Below are positions 40,001 to 50,680 of a stretch of DNA of 64,000 bases, one piece after another. The stretch comes from Gordionus sp. m RMFG-2023 (lineage: Eukaryota; Nematomorpha; Gordioida; Chordodea; Parachordodidae). Position numbers and translations under genes: made by a program. Location of the stretch: NCBI RefSeq assembly GCF_954871325.1, contig NC_088776.1, positions 35,698,508 through 35,762,507 on the forward strand, given 5' to 3'. The notes under the pieces were generated by a model. The model had not been told where the DNA came from. It saw nothing but the letters and a program-made list of their open reading frames with translations, and did not search any database. Position 1 is the first letter of the stretch. Each line of letters begins with the position of its first letter.

Positions 40001-43000
40001 CGCAATAGGAATGAATGGAGGGGGGGGGGGGGGTAAGAATTATTAGTATTCGCCTTTTCCTTGCTTTGATTTAGATTTCTTTTTTTGTTAATTTTGATTT
40101 TCTTTATTTTTGGTTTATTTTGAGTTTCTTGTTTTTGTTATTTTTGATAAGGGGGAAATAAATTTATTTTTAGGGGGCAGGTAATAATCCGAACTGTCAC
40201 GAATATCAGTGGTTCATATAAAAATAACGGTTTAGGATATAAGTTCGGATAAAATAAATAATTTCGATTTTGGTTTAATTATTAAAACTCGGTTCGAACT
40301 CTTTTGCATATAACTAATTAGAATATGTATAAAGAATCACCCTTTTAATTTTATTGCTTAATCCTATGCATAAAGCAATTAGCACTTATTTTATTATTAT
40401 TGAACATAAAAATATACCCAATTTATAAATTATGCAATTAAAACATATCTATTGTATTAACTATAATATAAATAATATTTATTATAAAAATAGCAAATGA
40501 TACTTACCAATAAATCAAAATTCGTTTATATTAAACTTTAAAACAATTAGGATATTAAATGGTTCAAACTGGTTTAGAAGTTCAGTTCAGGTTCGGAGGA
40601 GTAAATTTTTAATGGCTCAGCTAGTTTGGATTTGGTAAATAACTGTTAGTAGAGGTTTGGAAGGTTCGGATTCTTGGCAAGGGGTAAAAAATATTTAAGG
40701 GTCAGGTATAATTTATGTAGTGGAGGTAATATTTATAGGGTGGGAGATAAATATTATCATTGATTTGGGATAGCGTGGATGTGCATAGATACAAGGATGA
40801 ACAGGGTTATCTTTAGACTTCTTTCCAAATTTAAAATATACCCCAACCCCCAAAAAAAAATTTTCAAAACTATTACTGAATCCTTTTTTTCTTCTTATTG
40901 CTATAAAAATTAAAAATTTTATATATCCAAAAATCTTTTCCATATTTTTTTATAGCCACTGAGAAGATAGAGAAGTAAAATTTTGTTTTCAATATATTTT
41001 TTTATTTTCATTATTTTTATAGAAATTTGTATAAGTAATCGCTACCGCTTCTGTTTTATTAAAGTATAGGATGTCCACCACCAACAGTTAGTGTTTCATT
41101 TTAAACAGGTTTTGAGCCACCTCTAAGAAGGCTTAACAAATATTAAGCCATAACTTTATCTAGCCTCGATCTTGGTTTAAACTTGAAAAAAATATACTCT
41201 ATAGTTCAATTTTAACAAGATATTTAAATAGAAATTTAAAATTTTCGAATAGGCACGTGGTTAGTTTTTAAGATCAATCAATTTACTTTAAAGGAAATAA
41301 AATTTGGATATTCTTTATCAGGTTCTTCGGTATACTTCTGTCAATTAACCATTTTTTTTAATATTAAAATAAAATATTAGAAACATGTTGACAATAATAA
41401 ATATTATGTAGGCAGCGTCTACATGACAGAAAATTTATTAGAGGCAACCCTCATCCAAAATCCTCCCCTATCCCCTAAAAAATTTGCTTTGGCCGCGATA
41501 TTTGTCCACCCATTATGCTCTAATAACCCATGATAATATTTTAAATAAATTACAATGAGCCACCATTTATAATCTTAAAACAATTCTAATAAACGCTATC
41601 ATTATTATGATCCACCATTTATAATCTCAAAACAATTCTAATTAAACGCTTTCATGCCTCTTTATTTAGGCCAGGAATAACAAATAATCATTAATTAATT
41701 ATGACAATCAAATGTTGTTATTAAACATATTCTAAATATTAGCGAGCGTGTATAAAAACTGTACTAAAATGTTGTCTGTGAATGAATGATAAATAAATTT
41801 AATAAATTAAAATTTTTTTTATTAGTTATTTTTATTTGTAATCTACAAATAATGTTTATTTTTACTGTACCATATATATCCCTCTTCAAAAAAATTGGGT
41901 GCAAATCGCCCCCTCCCCCATATAGACAATGTATGTATGTAAATATTAAATGTTGCTGAAATTACTTTTATTTAAAAAAATCGAAAACTAGCAAGATTAA
42001 AAATAGACCAATTTATAATTTTTCGAGGAAGCATCAAGCAATCCCATATACAGGATAGATTTGAAAACGAGGGTAAGAAGACTTGAATAAATTTCAAAAG
42101 TATAAATTGGCCTAAGAACCAAGATACGAGATTTGACGATAAGCAAATAACAAGATTCAAATTAAATGAATACTATGATATCGATGAAGTTATTCTTAAC
42201 AAAATTTAAAAAATTTCTTAATAGTATGGATACTTTATTCTATAGCTGAGGAAAAGGATTTTATCTTATGATTTTGATCTGATAGACGAACGATTAAGAG
42301 TAACTAATTTGTCGAATTTAGTGTTCGTAAATATTAATCGACCTTCGATATCGGAATGGATTCTAGATCCATGTATCAAATGGAAAAGGAATCATCCTGG
42401 GCGAATTATAGTCCTTTAAAGAAAAATATACCCCCCCCCCTCTTAAAAAATGACAATATTTTTATATATTTTAATTTGATATATATCGGTGGTATTAATT
42501 TTGTTACATTGTTTTTAAAATATAATTATAATATTCATAATATTAAAAAGAACCATTTTATATATACCATATTTTTTAATATAATACAAAAAAACCGTAG
42601 CCCCCTTGCCAAATTTTTAAGCAATACACTACTGGAATGAGTAGGATAAAATTAGCCGAAAATATTTAAAAGTTAACATAACTTTTTAGAAGGGGGGGGT
42701 GGGGTGCATGTGCATAGAGTACCCGGTCTCAACGTCATCAGAGGGATAGAGGGCACTGGATGATGGATATGACGAGCGTATTGAAGAACTAATTTAAATC
42801 AGTACAAAGCTATATAAAAATAAATCGAATAGAATAAATTTCAATAGTATTCGAAATTTGAAAACTTAAGTATATTCATATTGGTTTAGAAAGAAAAAAT
42901 CTTAATAAGTTAAGCATTCTATTTGAATTTTGTGATGTCTTACTTGTTTATTGTTTTTTTAAATGGATGTTTTGAAGATTATATATAATATAAATAAAAT

Positions 43001-46000
43001 ATTAAATATAAATAAATTATATTATCAAAATGAAAACTGCAAAATAATGATTACAAACTTAGCTAATTTAAAATAAAATGGAATAGAAAAAAAGTGAAAT
43101 TGAATTAGTGGGAGTCGCTAGTTTCTATTGTTTAGCTCGCTAAAAAGCCTATTTTAAATTTATGCCTATTCGCAATTTGACATCTAAGCTGGCTTTCGTT
43201 CCAGTCTAGTGATGCCATTAGATAAAATATAGTGGGCATATGAGGTTTACAATTTTTTTACATTTCGAATTTGAGATCTAATGTGTTCCATTCCTAATAG
43301 CTTGATGTGAAAGTATATTTTCAAAGATCGAAATCTTCGACCGAGAGGTACTTGCCAATCCTATATGTATTATGAAGAGTAACTATATAAGGTGCAAAGA
43401 TATGTTAATTAATTATAAATACCATTCTAATTTATAAATATCAAATTATTATTCATAAATTAGAACCTTGAATTCTATAATGTCTTGAGCGTCACTTTTC
43501 AAATATGTAGGATATATACCTAAGGCTGATTTCATCGCGTTACCATCTTCTATCCTTTAAAATTTGCATAAAATATTTGATAACTTAAGTATTTTTAAAA
43601 AAATTATCGGTATATTTTATAAGATCAAAGGCTAAAAAGTTTGTGTATTTTAATAATATTTTTCTCTAAAAAATTTCTAAAACATGTTAATAAATAATAT
43701 TGATACCATAACATAGAGCAATCGAAACAAATATCCATCAGTTTGTGAGGATTAAAAGCGAAAGATTGAACCAACTTTTATCGAAATATTTTAAAATAAT
43801 TACAATTATTGAAAGTAAGGTGAAAATTTCCAAATCAATCTTTTTTTTCAACTAAAATTTCAAAAACTTCAGAGATTATATTCTTTCTGCCAAAATTAAT
43901 TAATTAATCCCATTTATCAAGTTATTTTTTTATTTTAGGGAAAATAAATATTAATTGATTATAATTAGAAAATTTGTATAATCAAACGATCTCTTAGTAA
44001 GCTTATCAACTGTTGCCAAATTAATTTTTATATTTTAATTTTTTAAATTTGTTAGAAAGCAAGTTAAAGTCCTGCAAAATAAATTTTCGATCTGACATGG
44101 TCAAAAAAAATGTCAGCCCAACCCCAGCCTTTATAATATAAATGTAATATATTTCAAATAAACATACAGTGCTATTTGCCTGTTCTGTTTTATTTTTATT
44201 TATAACTCTTATAAGGAAATTGAATCAGGAAAAATAGAATGGAAAATTTAAATGAATTGAGGCTTCTGGCCAATATTTTCAGCTCCACATTTTATTTATA
44301 TATTTTTTTAATATTATATAATTATTCTAATAGATAAATATAAATTACATCAATTTTGGGAAGGACCTTTCGAAACTCCTCTATAAAAAATAAAACTCCT
44401 GAGTATGCAGCGTCTGCATGAAGCCAAATTTTGTGCTCTTGACCTAATGGATTTTATGGAATTTTAAAAATTATATATATTTTGAAATATTATAATTATA
44501 AAAGAATGATTATATTTAAAACTGAATTGAGGAAAGTATTAATATTAACATATTTTTCCAATAGTTTCAACATCATCAAACGCGCAGGTATTTGTTGTAC
44601 CAATGTTAGTGCTTGCCTAATTTTTAAAAAATTAATAATTTTTCCAATGAATTATATTTTTAAATTTGTAAAATAATTCTAGAATTGCTCTAATTAAGTT
44701 ATTTTTTCAAAATATACAAAATTACAAAAGGATATGGATAGATTGCAATAGCACCATAAAAAACATGCCTTTTAATTTAAAAAAAATATTTTCTTAAAGT
44801 TTATTTTACGAAAAATGGGAACAATCCTTCATTTGTGTCTTTTTTAATATGTTCCAGCAAACGATCTCCTCCTAATCGCAAATCACTTTCAGATTCTATT
44901 ATAGTTAACCTTATAGCGCTCAGCCGCGCAGCTTTTATTACTGAAGAATGAACCTGGCACATTTAAAAAATATCGATATGATATGAGGAATATAATGTCT
45001 AAAGTTTTGGTGATTCTGGGTTTTCGCCAAATTTGCAACTTTAAATCATTTGTAGCGTTTTTTAACTTTAAATAGCCTAATTTGGCCTGAAATTTATTTC
45101 GGAATGCGTAAAGTGCCTCCTATATTATACCAGAAAACCGTGCCTGAAACCTTGGATTCTTTAATCAATATATAAAAATCGATTTATAATTGTTTCAAAA
45201 TTTTACAGCACACTGAACCTTATTGGGTAGCCACTATATGCTATTAAAACATTTCAGGCAAAATTAGGTCATTCAAAGTTTTTTTTTTAAAAGCGCTCGA
45301 TAAATATATTAAAGTTAAAACGTGAATTAAAATCTTAAGAAAATTGAATAAGAAACAATTTGCTAAAAATAATTCTTGTTGAAAATTTTTAAAAATGTTA
45401 TAACCAAAAATTATATTATAAAAACTTGATCTGATGCATAGGCTCTTAGTTTGGATAGAATTTCGTAGTAGGTAAGATTTTGAGATGTGTTTGCAAGAAT
45501 TTCTGAAATTTTTTTTTCTCTGGCCGCTATTATCGAGACTGTAACGGCTTCACTTGCTGAGCCCTTGTTAATAAATAATTTGCTTTATACTATTATATAA
45601 CACATTTTAAGCATATGAATAATTAATCACATATTTTGGATACATAATTTCAACGCTGAAGGGCTTTAATATCAAAGTTTCGATTTCGAACGCAAAAATA
45701 TTTCTAATCTTTTTGAATCATTTTAAACAGAGTTGTTAAAGTAGCGCGCTAACTTTTTTGGTAGCTATAGCTAATAGCGGCTACTTTTTTTGTAATTATT
45801 TAATTTTTTAGCGCGATACATTTTTTGAAAGTTAAAAAATATAATGAAGGTAAGTGTAAACATCAAAATTTAAATATAATATCATAATTAATTATAATTA
45901 ATTATAATTTTTATGATTTATTATTTAATTTTGAAATTAAAATATAATTTCAATTTGTAATTTATATTTTCATTTGTATTATAAACCTAAATCACGTGTT

Positions 46001-49000
46001 AATAATTTAAAATGTCATCGCCTATGGATATCCAAATCGTTGAAAGTGATTCAGACAATGATATTAATGAAATGGAAGATACCAGGGAAGAAAATGTTAT
46101 TAATAGCTATAAAACAAATTTCCCATTCCCTAGATTTGAATTTTTTTTTTAATAAATATACAACCAAAACTGGTTTCAAATTTATTTGTTTAAAATGTAA
46201 AAAAAAATATTTCCTCAAATCAATCCAGTAGCTATAACCTCAAGAAACACCTAAAGGTAAATTGTCATTTTTACATTCTAATAATATTTATTTTATAAGA
46301 CTGTTCATGAGTTTTAAGGAAATCGAGAAACATCTAAATAATTTTGGTATAGGCGACTCTACATCCAAAAAGCTAATTCAATTCAAACCAAATTAATTAA
46401 TAATGTAAATGACAATATTTCTCAGAAATTGGGTAAAGTTATTGTTGATTTTATAATTTATACAGTTCAGCCAATGACCTTAGTTGTTAATCCATCATTT
46501 ACCATGATAATTAAAGCTCTATGTCCTGGTACAACAATTTTATGCCGCTAGACACTAATGAATAAAATAGCAGATAACTTTAAAATGATGAAAGATGCTC
46601 TAATAGTAGAGTTATCAGATATATCATATATGTACCACGGGAGATAGTTGAACACATAACAGAAGGTAAAAACTTATTTATATTTATAAATTGATCTGAT
46701 TAAATATTTTTGAGCTTATTTGGGAATCACAGGCCATTGGCAAGACCCTAGAACTTTAAAAAGAAGATCTGTGGCATTAGCCCTCAAAATGATAATAGGA
46801 TGCCAGACATACGATGTACTTGCAAATAAAATTATTGATAATCTATCTTATATTAAAAATATGTATATAATAAATACGCCCTTACCCTCAAGTGCTGGTG
46901 TCGAGAGATTATTTAATAAGGCAAAATTTATACTTTCTGATCGTCGCTCTAGACTTGGGGATGATAATATTGAAATGATTTTATTATTAAAACGCAACAA
47001 ATTACCATAAATATTTATTTTTATTACATAAATTTTTTTATAATCAAAACTAACTATATTTTAATATTTAAAAATGTTGATTTTTATATATTTACTATAA
47101 AATAACATTATAAGCAAAAAAAATAAATTTTTTTTATAAAAGTAGTTTAAAAAGTAGCTAAAGCTACTTTTAAAAAACAGTAGCTAATAGCGGGCTACTT
47201 TTTTTGACAAATAGCGATAGCGGTAGCGCGCTACATTTTTTAACAAATAGCGATAGCGGTAGCGCGCTACTTTTAAAAGTAGCGTTTAACAACTCTGATT
47301 TTAAAGAACAAATAATTCTTTATAGAGACGACATTAATTTAAAATATTGTGTATAAATAAAATTTTGGTTGTAAAAAAAGACTATGATCAAAGTTTTAAT
47401 TATTTGGTATTTTAATTATTTTATATATTATGCATCGATATTAGAGACCTCATAATAGGAATAAAAAAATTAAACCTTAAAAGAATTTATTATAAAAATA
47501 TATTATAAGAGTAAATTTTATTAAAAAAATTTTGACTGCTGTTTTCTTTACAGGTGGAATAGATAACTAGTTCAAAAAATCTTCAAGAAACCGTCAGAAC
47601 AAAAATAGTAATAATAAAAATAAATCGAAAATGATAGAGCTAAGATTTAGGTAAATTAAATGTAACACCATAAATCAATCACTTGAATTATCCCTCCGCC
47701 CCCTAACTTTGCTTCGAACAGAAACTTTTTTGCAAGACCCATTTCTTTCGCTATCCAATCAACCATGACTATTTCTAATTCTGTGTATATGGGACATGCC
47801 GACTATTAAATACATAAAGATTATTAATATATAATAATACTTTTCTTATTATCATCATTAAAGAAACATTATATAGAACAGTTTCCAGTTTCTAATTTGA
47901 TTTATATAGTTTGGGGACAAAATTAAAATGTTCATTTCATATATATATATTTATTATATACATTTTTTAAATAGAAGATATTATATTTTTTTACCCAGTT
48001 AAAGCCTATACAGCTAAAGGCTGCAGATATAATGTCGGCATATAAGGAAGGGTATGAGCATCCTGTAGGGAAATATCCGTGAAACTTTGGACTTTGCCAA
48101 TGCACGATCTATAAAAGCAATAGTGTAGTTACTTTAAATACAATACATTTTTCTCTTAATTAGTTCCAGTTATGTTAATTTTTTAAATAACTAGTTAAAT
48201 CTTATTTCAAAAGTAGCCAACATTAAAAGTTACTTAATAAATTATCTAGTATATATTTTTTTCTTACACAAAAAATATTCTTTAAATGATTGGTTTCCAT
48301 ATCTTCAGCAAAACCTTTATCGCGAAACACTTTTTGGCAAAACTTTTATCGCGAATGTATATTATAGTAAATGAATTTTATATTTTATCTAGAATTCACA
48401 TTCGTGAACACTATTCCGCGAGGATATCGCAAATTAAATAATGTGAATTTTTTATAGCAAAACCCATACAGCAAATTCTTTGTATAATATCCAAATTCTT
48501 CATATAATAAGAGAACTGTGGTAAGTTATATCGATGTGCATTATGTTAAAAAAATGAAAACTTAGAAGGCAAAAAATGTGGTATGAGTCAGATATCTTTA
48601 TGGGCCCGCCGGTCCACTGCCCGCAGGCTCATAGGTATGGGTACCCTAATATCATATTTTTTAACGGCTGGGTTTTTGAATTTTTTTTATGGGCTTGGGC
48701 TGGGCTTGAAAATTATTAAATTTAAATTTAGCTTATTCAAAACAATTGCTAACTTAAAGAAATATTGCCATTTTTTCTTCTAATAATAATAATTTTCAGT
48801 ATTGTAAAAATGATTGCCTAAGCTTAAATATTGTTTATTTTCAATAAATAAATCAAATTAAATTGGACCTGGGAAAATTTTTGAAACTTTTATGGGCTTG
48901 GGACGGACATAGGAATTTTTTTAAATTAGATATGGGCAGGGCTTGGGTCTAAAAAAATTTTTTACTCTGGGCCTGGGCCGGGCTTGCTAAAAAAAAAATT

Positions 49001-50680
49001 AAGGCCCATGAAGGCCTCTGGTATGACTCTCTATGAAATTTGTTTTAAAATTTAGCATATTAAACGTTATAAATAATTTACATTTTAGTTTTATATTATT
49101 CGAAAATTGAAATTTAGTAATTATAAAACAGTTCACAGGGCTCAGATTTAGTAACAATAATTTTCTATAGAAATAACATAAGATTTTTTTAAAAAATGAA
49201 AAATCCTTTTAAAAAAGATTAATTCAGATATAATTCAATAAAAAATCTGAGAAAATCAATAGAAATTCTTAGCTTTCAATATTTTTAGTCCTGAATAAGT
49301 AAAAAAAAATTCTAAGCATTTCAGCTTATTTGCTAAAATTTACTTTAAATTCCACAGTGCATTTTACATTTTCAAAATTTGTGTTGGAAGAGATAGGGGG
49401 ATGGGTGCATTTATTGGGGTAAAAAATTGACCCAACGCTCCTCTTCCTACCTATGACCATAAATGAGAATGATCAGGAAGAAACTGCAAAGTTATTTTTC
49501 CATTACATTATATTAAGTCAAATTTAAGGCAATTCTTGCTTACTTAATAGATAATAAGTTTCGCGTTTATGATGTAAGAAATCGTGGAAAACGCTATAAA
49601 GGCGTGATAAAAGTTTTGCTATAATGAGTTAGCGATATAAGTTTCGCCAAAATGTATTCACCAAAAGTTTTCGCTGTTTAGGTTTCGCAGAAATAAATTC
49701 GAGATATTGTCCTAACTATAAATGCCTCATGGAAAAAAAATCGCGGAATTGGGTTAGCGATATTACCTTCGCCCTCTTTCGTTCGCGATAAATGATATTA
49801 ACTATCAAAGTTTCGCTATAAAATTCTCTGAACGACCTGATATGCTTTATATATTGGTTATTTTTATAAGACATGAGATTTTTGGAATATAGATCTAAAT
49901 AAATTTTAGCTCACTCTACTTCCACCCGTAATGGAAAAGAGGGCGAGGAAGCGGCACTAAGCCTCCAAAATCAGACTATTTTAGGGGCTACCAAATATTG
50001 TTTTTTGTGCCTTTATAAAAGTGAATCATAATTTTATAAAAAGTATAAATATTAAATTAACTTGCTTAGTATTAATTGATTTTACAAATTGCTCAAATTT
50101 TACATTAATTTATTGCATAAATATATTACTTAATTCATATTCGAAACTGATTATAAATCTCATTTTAAAAATGATGTAATTCGTTATTTTTTGATTTTTT
50201 TTAAAGCTTGCCTAAATTGTGTCGCCATCAAATTCATATTTGTCTAGAGCCGCCAAAATATGGTGCTAAATTATTTTACCCGTCTATCCGTTATTTAAAA
50301 AATATTTTTCACCCACCGACATTCTATAAACTGCTATTACAGGCCAAAGTTAATTTTATCTAAATGATTTACTTATATTTTTTTGAAACAAGTTACTTTT
50401 AATAAAACTAATAAAAGATAGAGATTTTTTAAAATATATTAATATTATATACCCCGGGCAAAATTATGTTAACTATATCCGAATACAAACTGGAGAAGTC
50501 CACTGGTTGCTCATTAGCTTTGGAAGGCAGTATGCTTCTCAAATATCCCGGTTTCAAGGCAGGAGTTGGCCTAACAGGAAAATTTCTAATATTATTATGA
50601 TATTCCATAACGAATTTTAAAAGTTTTTGGCCATTTTCTACGAAACCTTTATCCAAAAATTCTGGCCTCGCATTTGACAT
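28056..50680 (-). CDS. Aromatic-L-amino-acid decarboxylase family protein, gene 2 (13 exons, 486 aa)
   Basis: Paralogue of the gene at 1639-6535, same strand and upstream of it in reading order. Exons: 50453-50680, 47995-48108, 47683-47802, 45426-45563, 44810-44953, 44550-44616, 44349-44443, 43707-43774, 43467-43554, 43262-43360, 34797-34898, 34506-34600, 28056-28158. They total 1461 nt with no internal stop. Intron positions equal those of gene 1, except that intron 7 sits at a slightly shifted phase. Residues 1-76 are 64% and 77-114 82% identical to gene 1 (counted by eye). Motifs: [33 protein letters not shown] (H202), NIGTTNTC, WLHADAAYSG (D281), FAFNPHK (PLP K313), TYLKSD (Y342), LGRRFRSLK. 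Leu314 replaces Trp as in gene 1. Residues around the substrate pocket differ between paralogues, so substrate or expression may have split. Introns 10 (8.4 kb) and 12 (6.3 kb) are swollen by transposons. Confidence 0.93.
29923..33252 (+). mobile_element. RTE-clade LINE, full length by target duplication, decayed
   Basis: A non-LTR retrotransposon in intron 12 of gene 2, opposite to the gene. A 15-bp direct repeat, ATCTAGTTATATTTT, flanks it (29908-29922 and 33253-33267). The 5' region carries the RTE-style leader (GTGCAACGTCGCC near 30029). Endonuclease: about 30424-31146 with LAGDLNGHVG. Reverse transcriptase: about 31630-32400 with FVDLEKAFDR and YADDLVLIA (YADD at 32291-32302). A PHD-like cysteine/histidine finger follows (32455-32620; CVC, CTRC, WVHNRC, CKTC). 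The C-terminal block (32770-33258) holds LRWFGHVERM and RPRGR, typical of RTE. At least six stops or frameshifts break the frame, so it is inactive. The tail is a short GAAGAAGAAG run. Confidence 0.9.
33429..33771. mobile_element. 343-bp MITE, CATAGGCGTAG family
   Basis: Terminal inverted repeats CATAGGCGTAGCCGGGG (left) and CATAGGCGTAGTCAGGA (right, read inward). The flanking 8-mers ATTAGTGA and ATCAGCGG match at five positions and otherwise differ mainly by transitions, consistent with an old hAT duplication. It lies in intron 12 of gene 2. A decayed relative is in intron 2 of gene 1 (5510-5798). Confidence 0.65.
35200..36148. mobile_element. TA-flanked TIR element, copy A
   Basis: The left end (GGGAAAATGTGCCATAAATG) and right end (read inward, GGGGAAATGTGTCATGAATG) form a TIR of about 24 bp. 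TA dinucleotides flank both ends (35198-35199 and 36149-36150), as in Tc1/mariner-like target duplications. The 949-bp interior has no transposase. It aligns from end to end with copy B at 37900-38801 in the same orientation. A 49-bp near-perfect palindrome (35914-35962), built on TGGCCAGTCAATACATAC, is present here but reduced in copy B. In intron 10 of gene 2. Confidence 0.8.
37900..38801. mobile_element. TA-flanked TIR element, copy B
   Basis: Begins GGGGAAATGTGCCATAAATG and ends, read inward, with GAGGAAATGTGCCATGAATG; TA flanks at 37898-37899 and 38802-38803. It is clearly homologous over its length to copy A, 1.75 kb away in the same intron. It lacks most of copy A's internal palindrome, which accounts for much of the length difference (902 against 949 bp). 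Confidence 0.8.
38822..39209. mobile_element. GGTTCAGG-rich MITE related to the one at 12086
   Basis: The left end GAGGGCTACGTACCATCC and the right end read inward, CAGGGCTGTGAACGGACC, form an imperfect TIR. Subterminal zones carry repeated GGTTCAGG or GGGTTC motifs like the element at 12086-12870. No clean target duplication was found. It directly follows TIR copy B in intron 10 of gene 2. Confidence 0.5.
39420..39890 (+). mobile_element. Fragment of an LTR-type retroelement (protease region), fossil
   Basis: About 0.4 kb less AT-rich than its intron. In one frame near 39640 a LVDTG block followed by a RTF-like block resembles a retropepsin active site, and the sequence upstream is plausible gag-end. 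A 68-codon open frame follows (39676-39882). Family undetermined; it is a short broken scrap without LTRs. The call rests mainly on one motif. Confidence 0.35.
40190..40690. mobile_element. Decayed GGTTCGG-motif element
   Basis: Several GGTTCGG, AGTTCAGG and AGTTCGG motifs are clustered at both ends of an AT-rich 0.5-kb stretch, the same arrangement as the MITEs at 12086 and 38822. The termini are too decayed to place. Confidence 0.35.
42230..42420 (+). pseudogene. Possible hAT transposase C-terminal remnant
   Basis: One frame near 42270-42410 reads RLRVTNLSNLVFVNINRP followed by a W..DPCIKW block, which resembles the extreme C-terminal end of some hAT transposases (an LxNLxFVxxNGP...W pattern after the dimerisation region). 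It is short and interrupted by stops, so the assignment is tentative. Intron 10 of gene 2. Confidence 0.3.
42431..42700. repeat. Inverted repeat with poly-C and poly-G ends
   Basis: A C-run with CTCTTAAAAA at 42431-42449 is mirrored by TTTTTAGAAGGGGGGGGT at 42683-42700. The 0.27 kb between them is AT-rich. It may be a small MITE with homopolymeric ends; no target duplication was seen. Confidence 0.4.
45728..47297 (+). mobile_element. hAT transposon with internal deletion, intact ends
   Basis: TIR CAGAGTTGTTAAA on the left is mirrored exactly as TTTAACAACTCTG on the right. A perfect 8-bp target duplication ATTTTAAA flanks it (45720-45727 and 47298-47305). Subterminal GTAGC/GCGCGCTAC motifs recur at both ends, including a 38-bp direct repeat near 47205-47272. 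Coding remnants: an acidic N-terminus from ATG 46012, a BED-like zinc-finger piece (CLKCKKKYF, 46187), a middle part (IIKALCPGTTIL, 46509-46545), then an ORF (46720-47010) joining GHWQDPRTLKRRSVAL directly to the C-terminal dimerisation region (PSSAGVERLF, RSRLGD). The central catalytic insertion domain is deleted. The element fills most of intron 3 of gene 2. Confidence 0.88.
48290..49830. mobile_element. Element with repeated TATCGCGA / TTTCGC motifs, split by a MITE
   Basis: Both flanks of the MITE at 48589-49020 carry clustered motifs such as TTATCGCGAA, GTTTCGC and AGCGATA: about 48300-48430 on the left and about 49560-49820 on the right, largely in mirrored orientation. This looks like one non-autonomous element with subterminal binding-site repeats that was later interrupted. 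Ends not exactly placed. In intron 1 of gene 2. Confidence 0.45.
48589..49020. mobile_element. 432-bp hAT-type MITE rich in GGGCTTGGGC motifs
   Basis: Left end CAGATATCTTTATGGGCC; right end read inward CAGAGGCCTTCATGGGCC. The flanking 8-mers GTATGAGT (48581-48588) and GTATGACT (49021-49028) agree at seven of eight bases. Repeated GGGCTTGGGC or GGGCCTGGGC motifs sit near both ends. No coding capacity. It interrupts the TATCGCGA-motif element. Confidence 0.78.

Noticed and set aside
40018-40033. Poly-G run as a functional G-quadruplex
   Set aside because: A single homopolymer run; poly-G/C runs here mostly mark transposon ends and may vary with sequencing error.
41405-41425. 'gcagcgtctacatga' resembling decarboxylase exon 7
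   Set aside because: The match is about 15 bases with no protein-level continuation; a coincidence.
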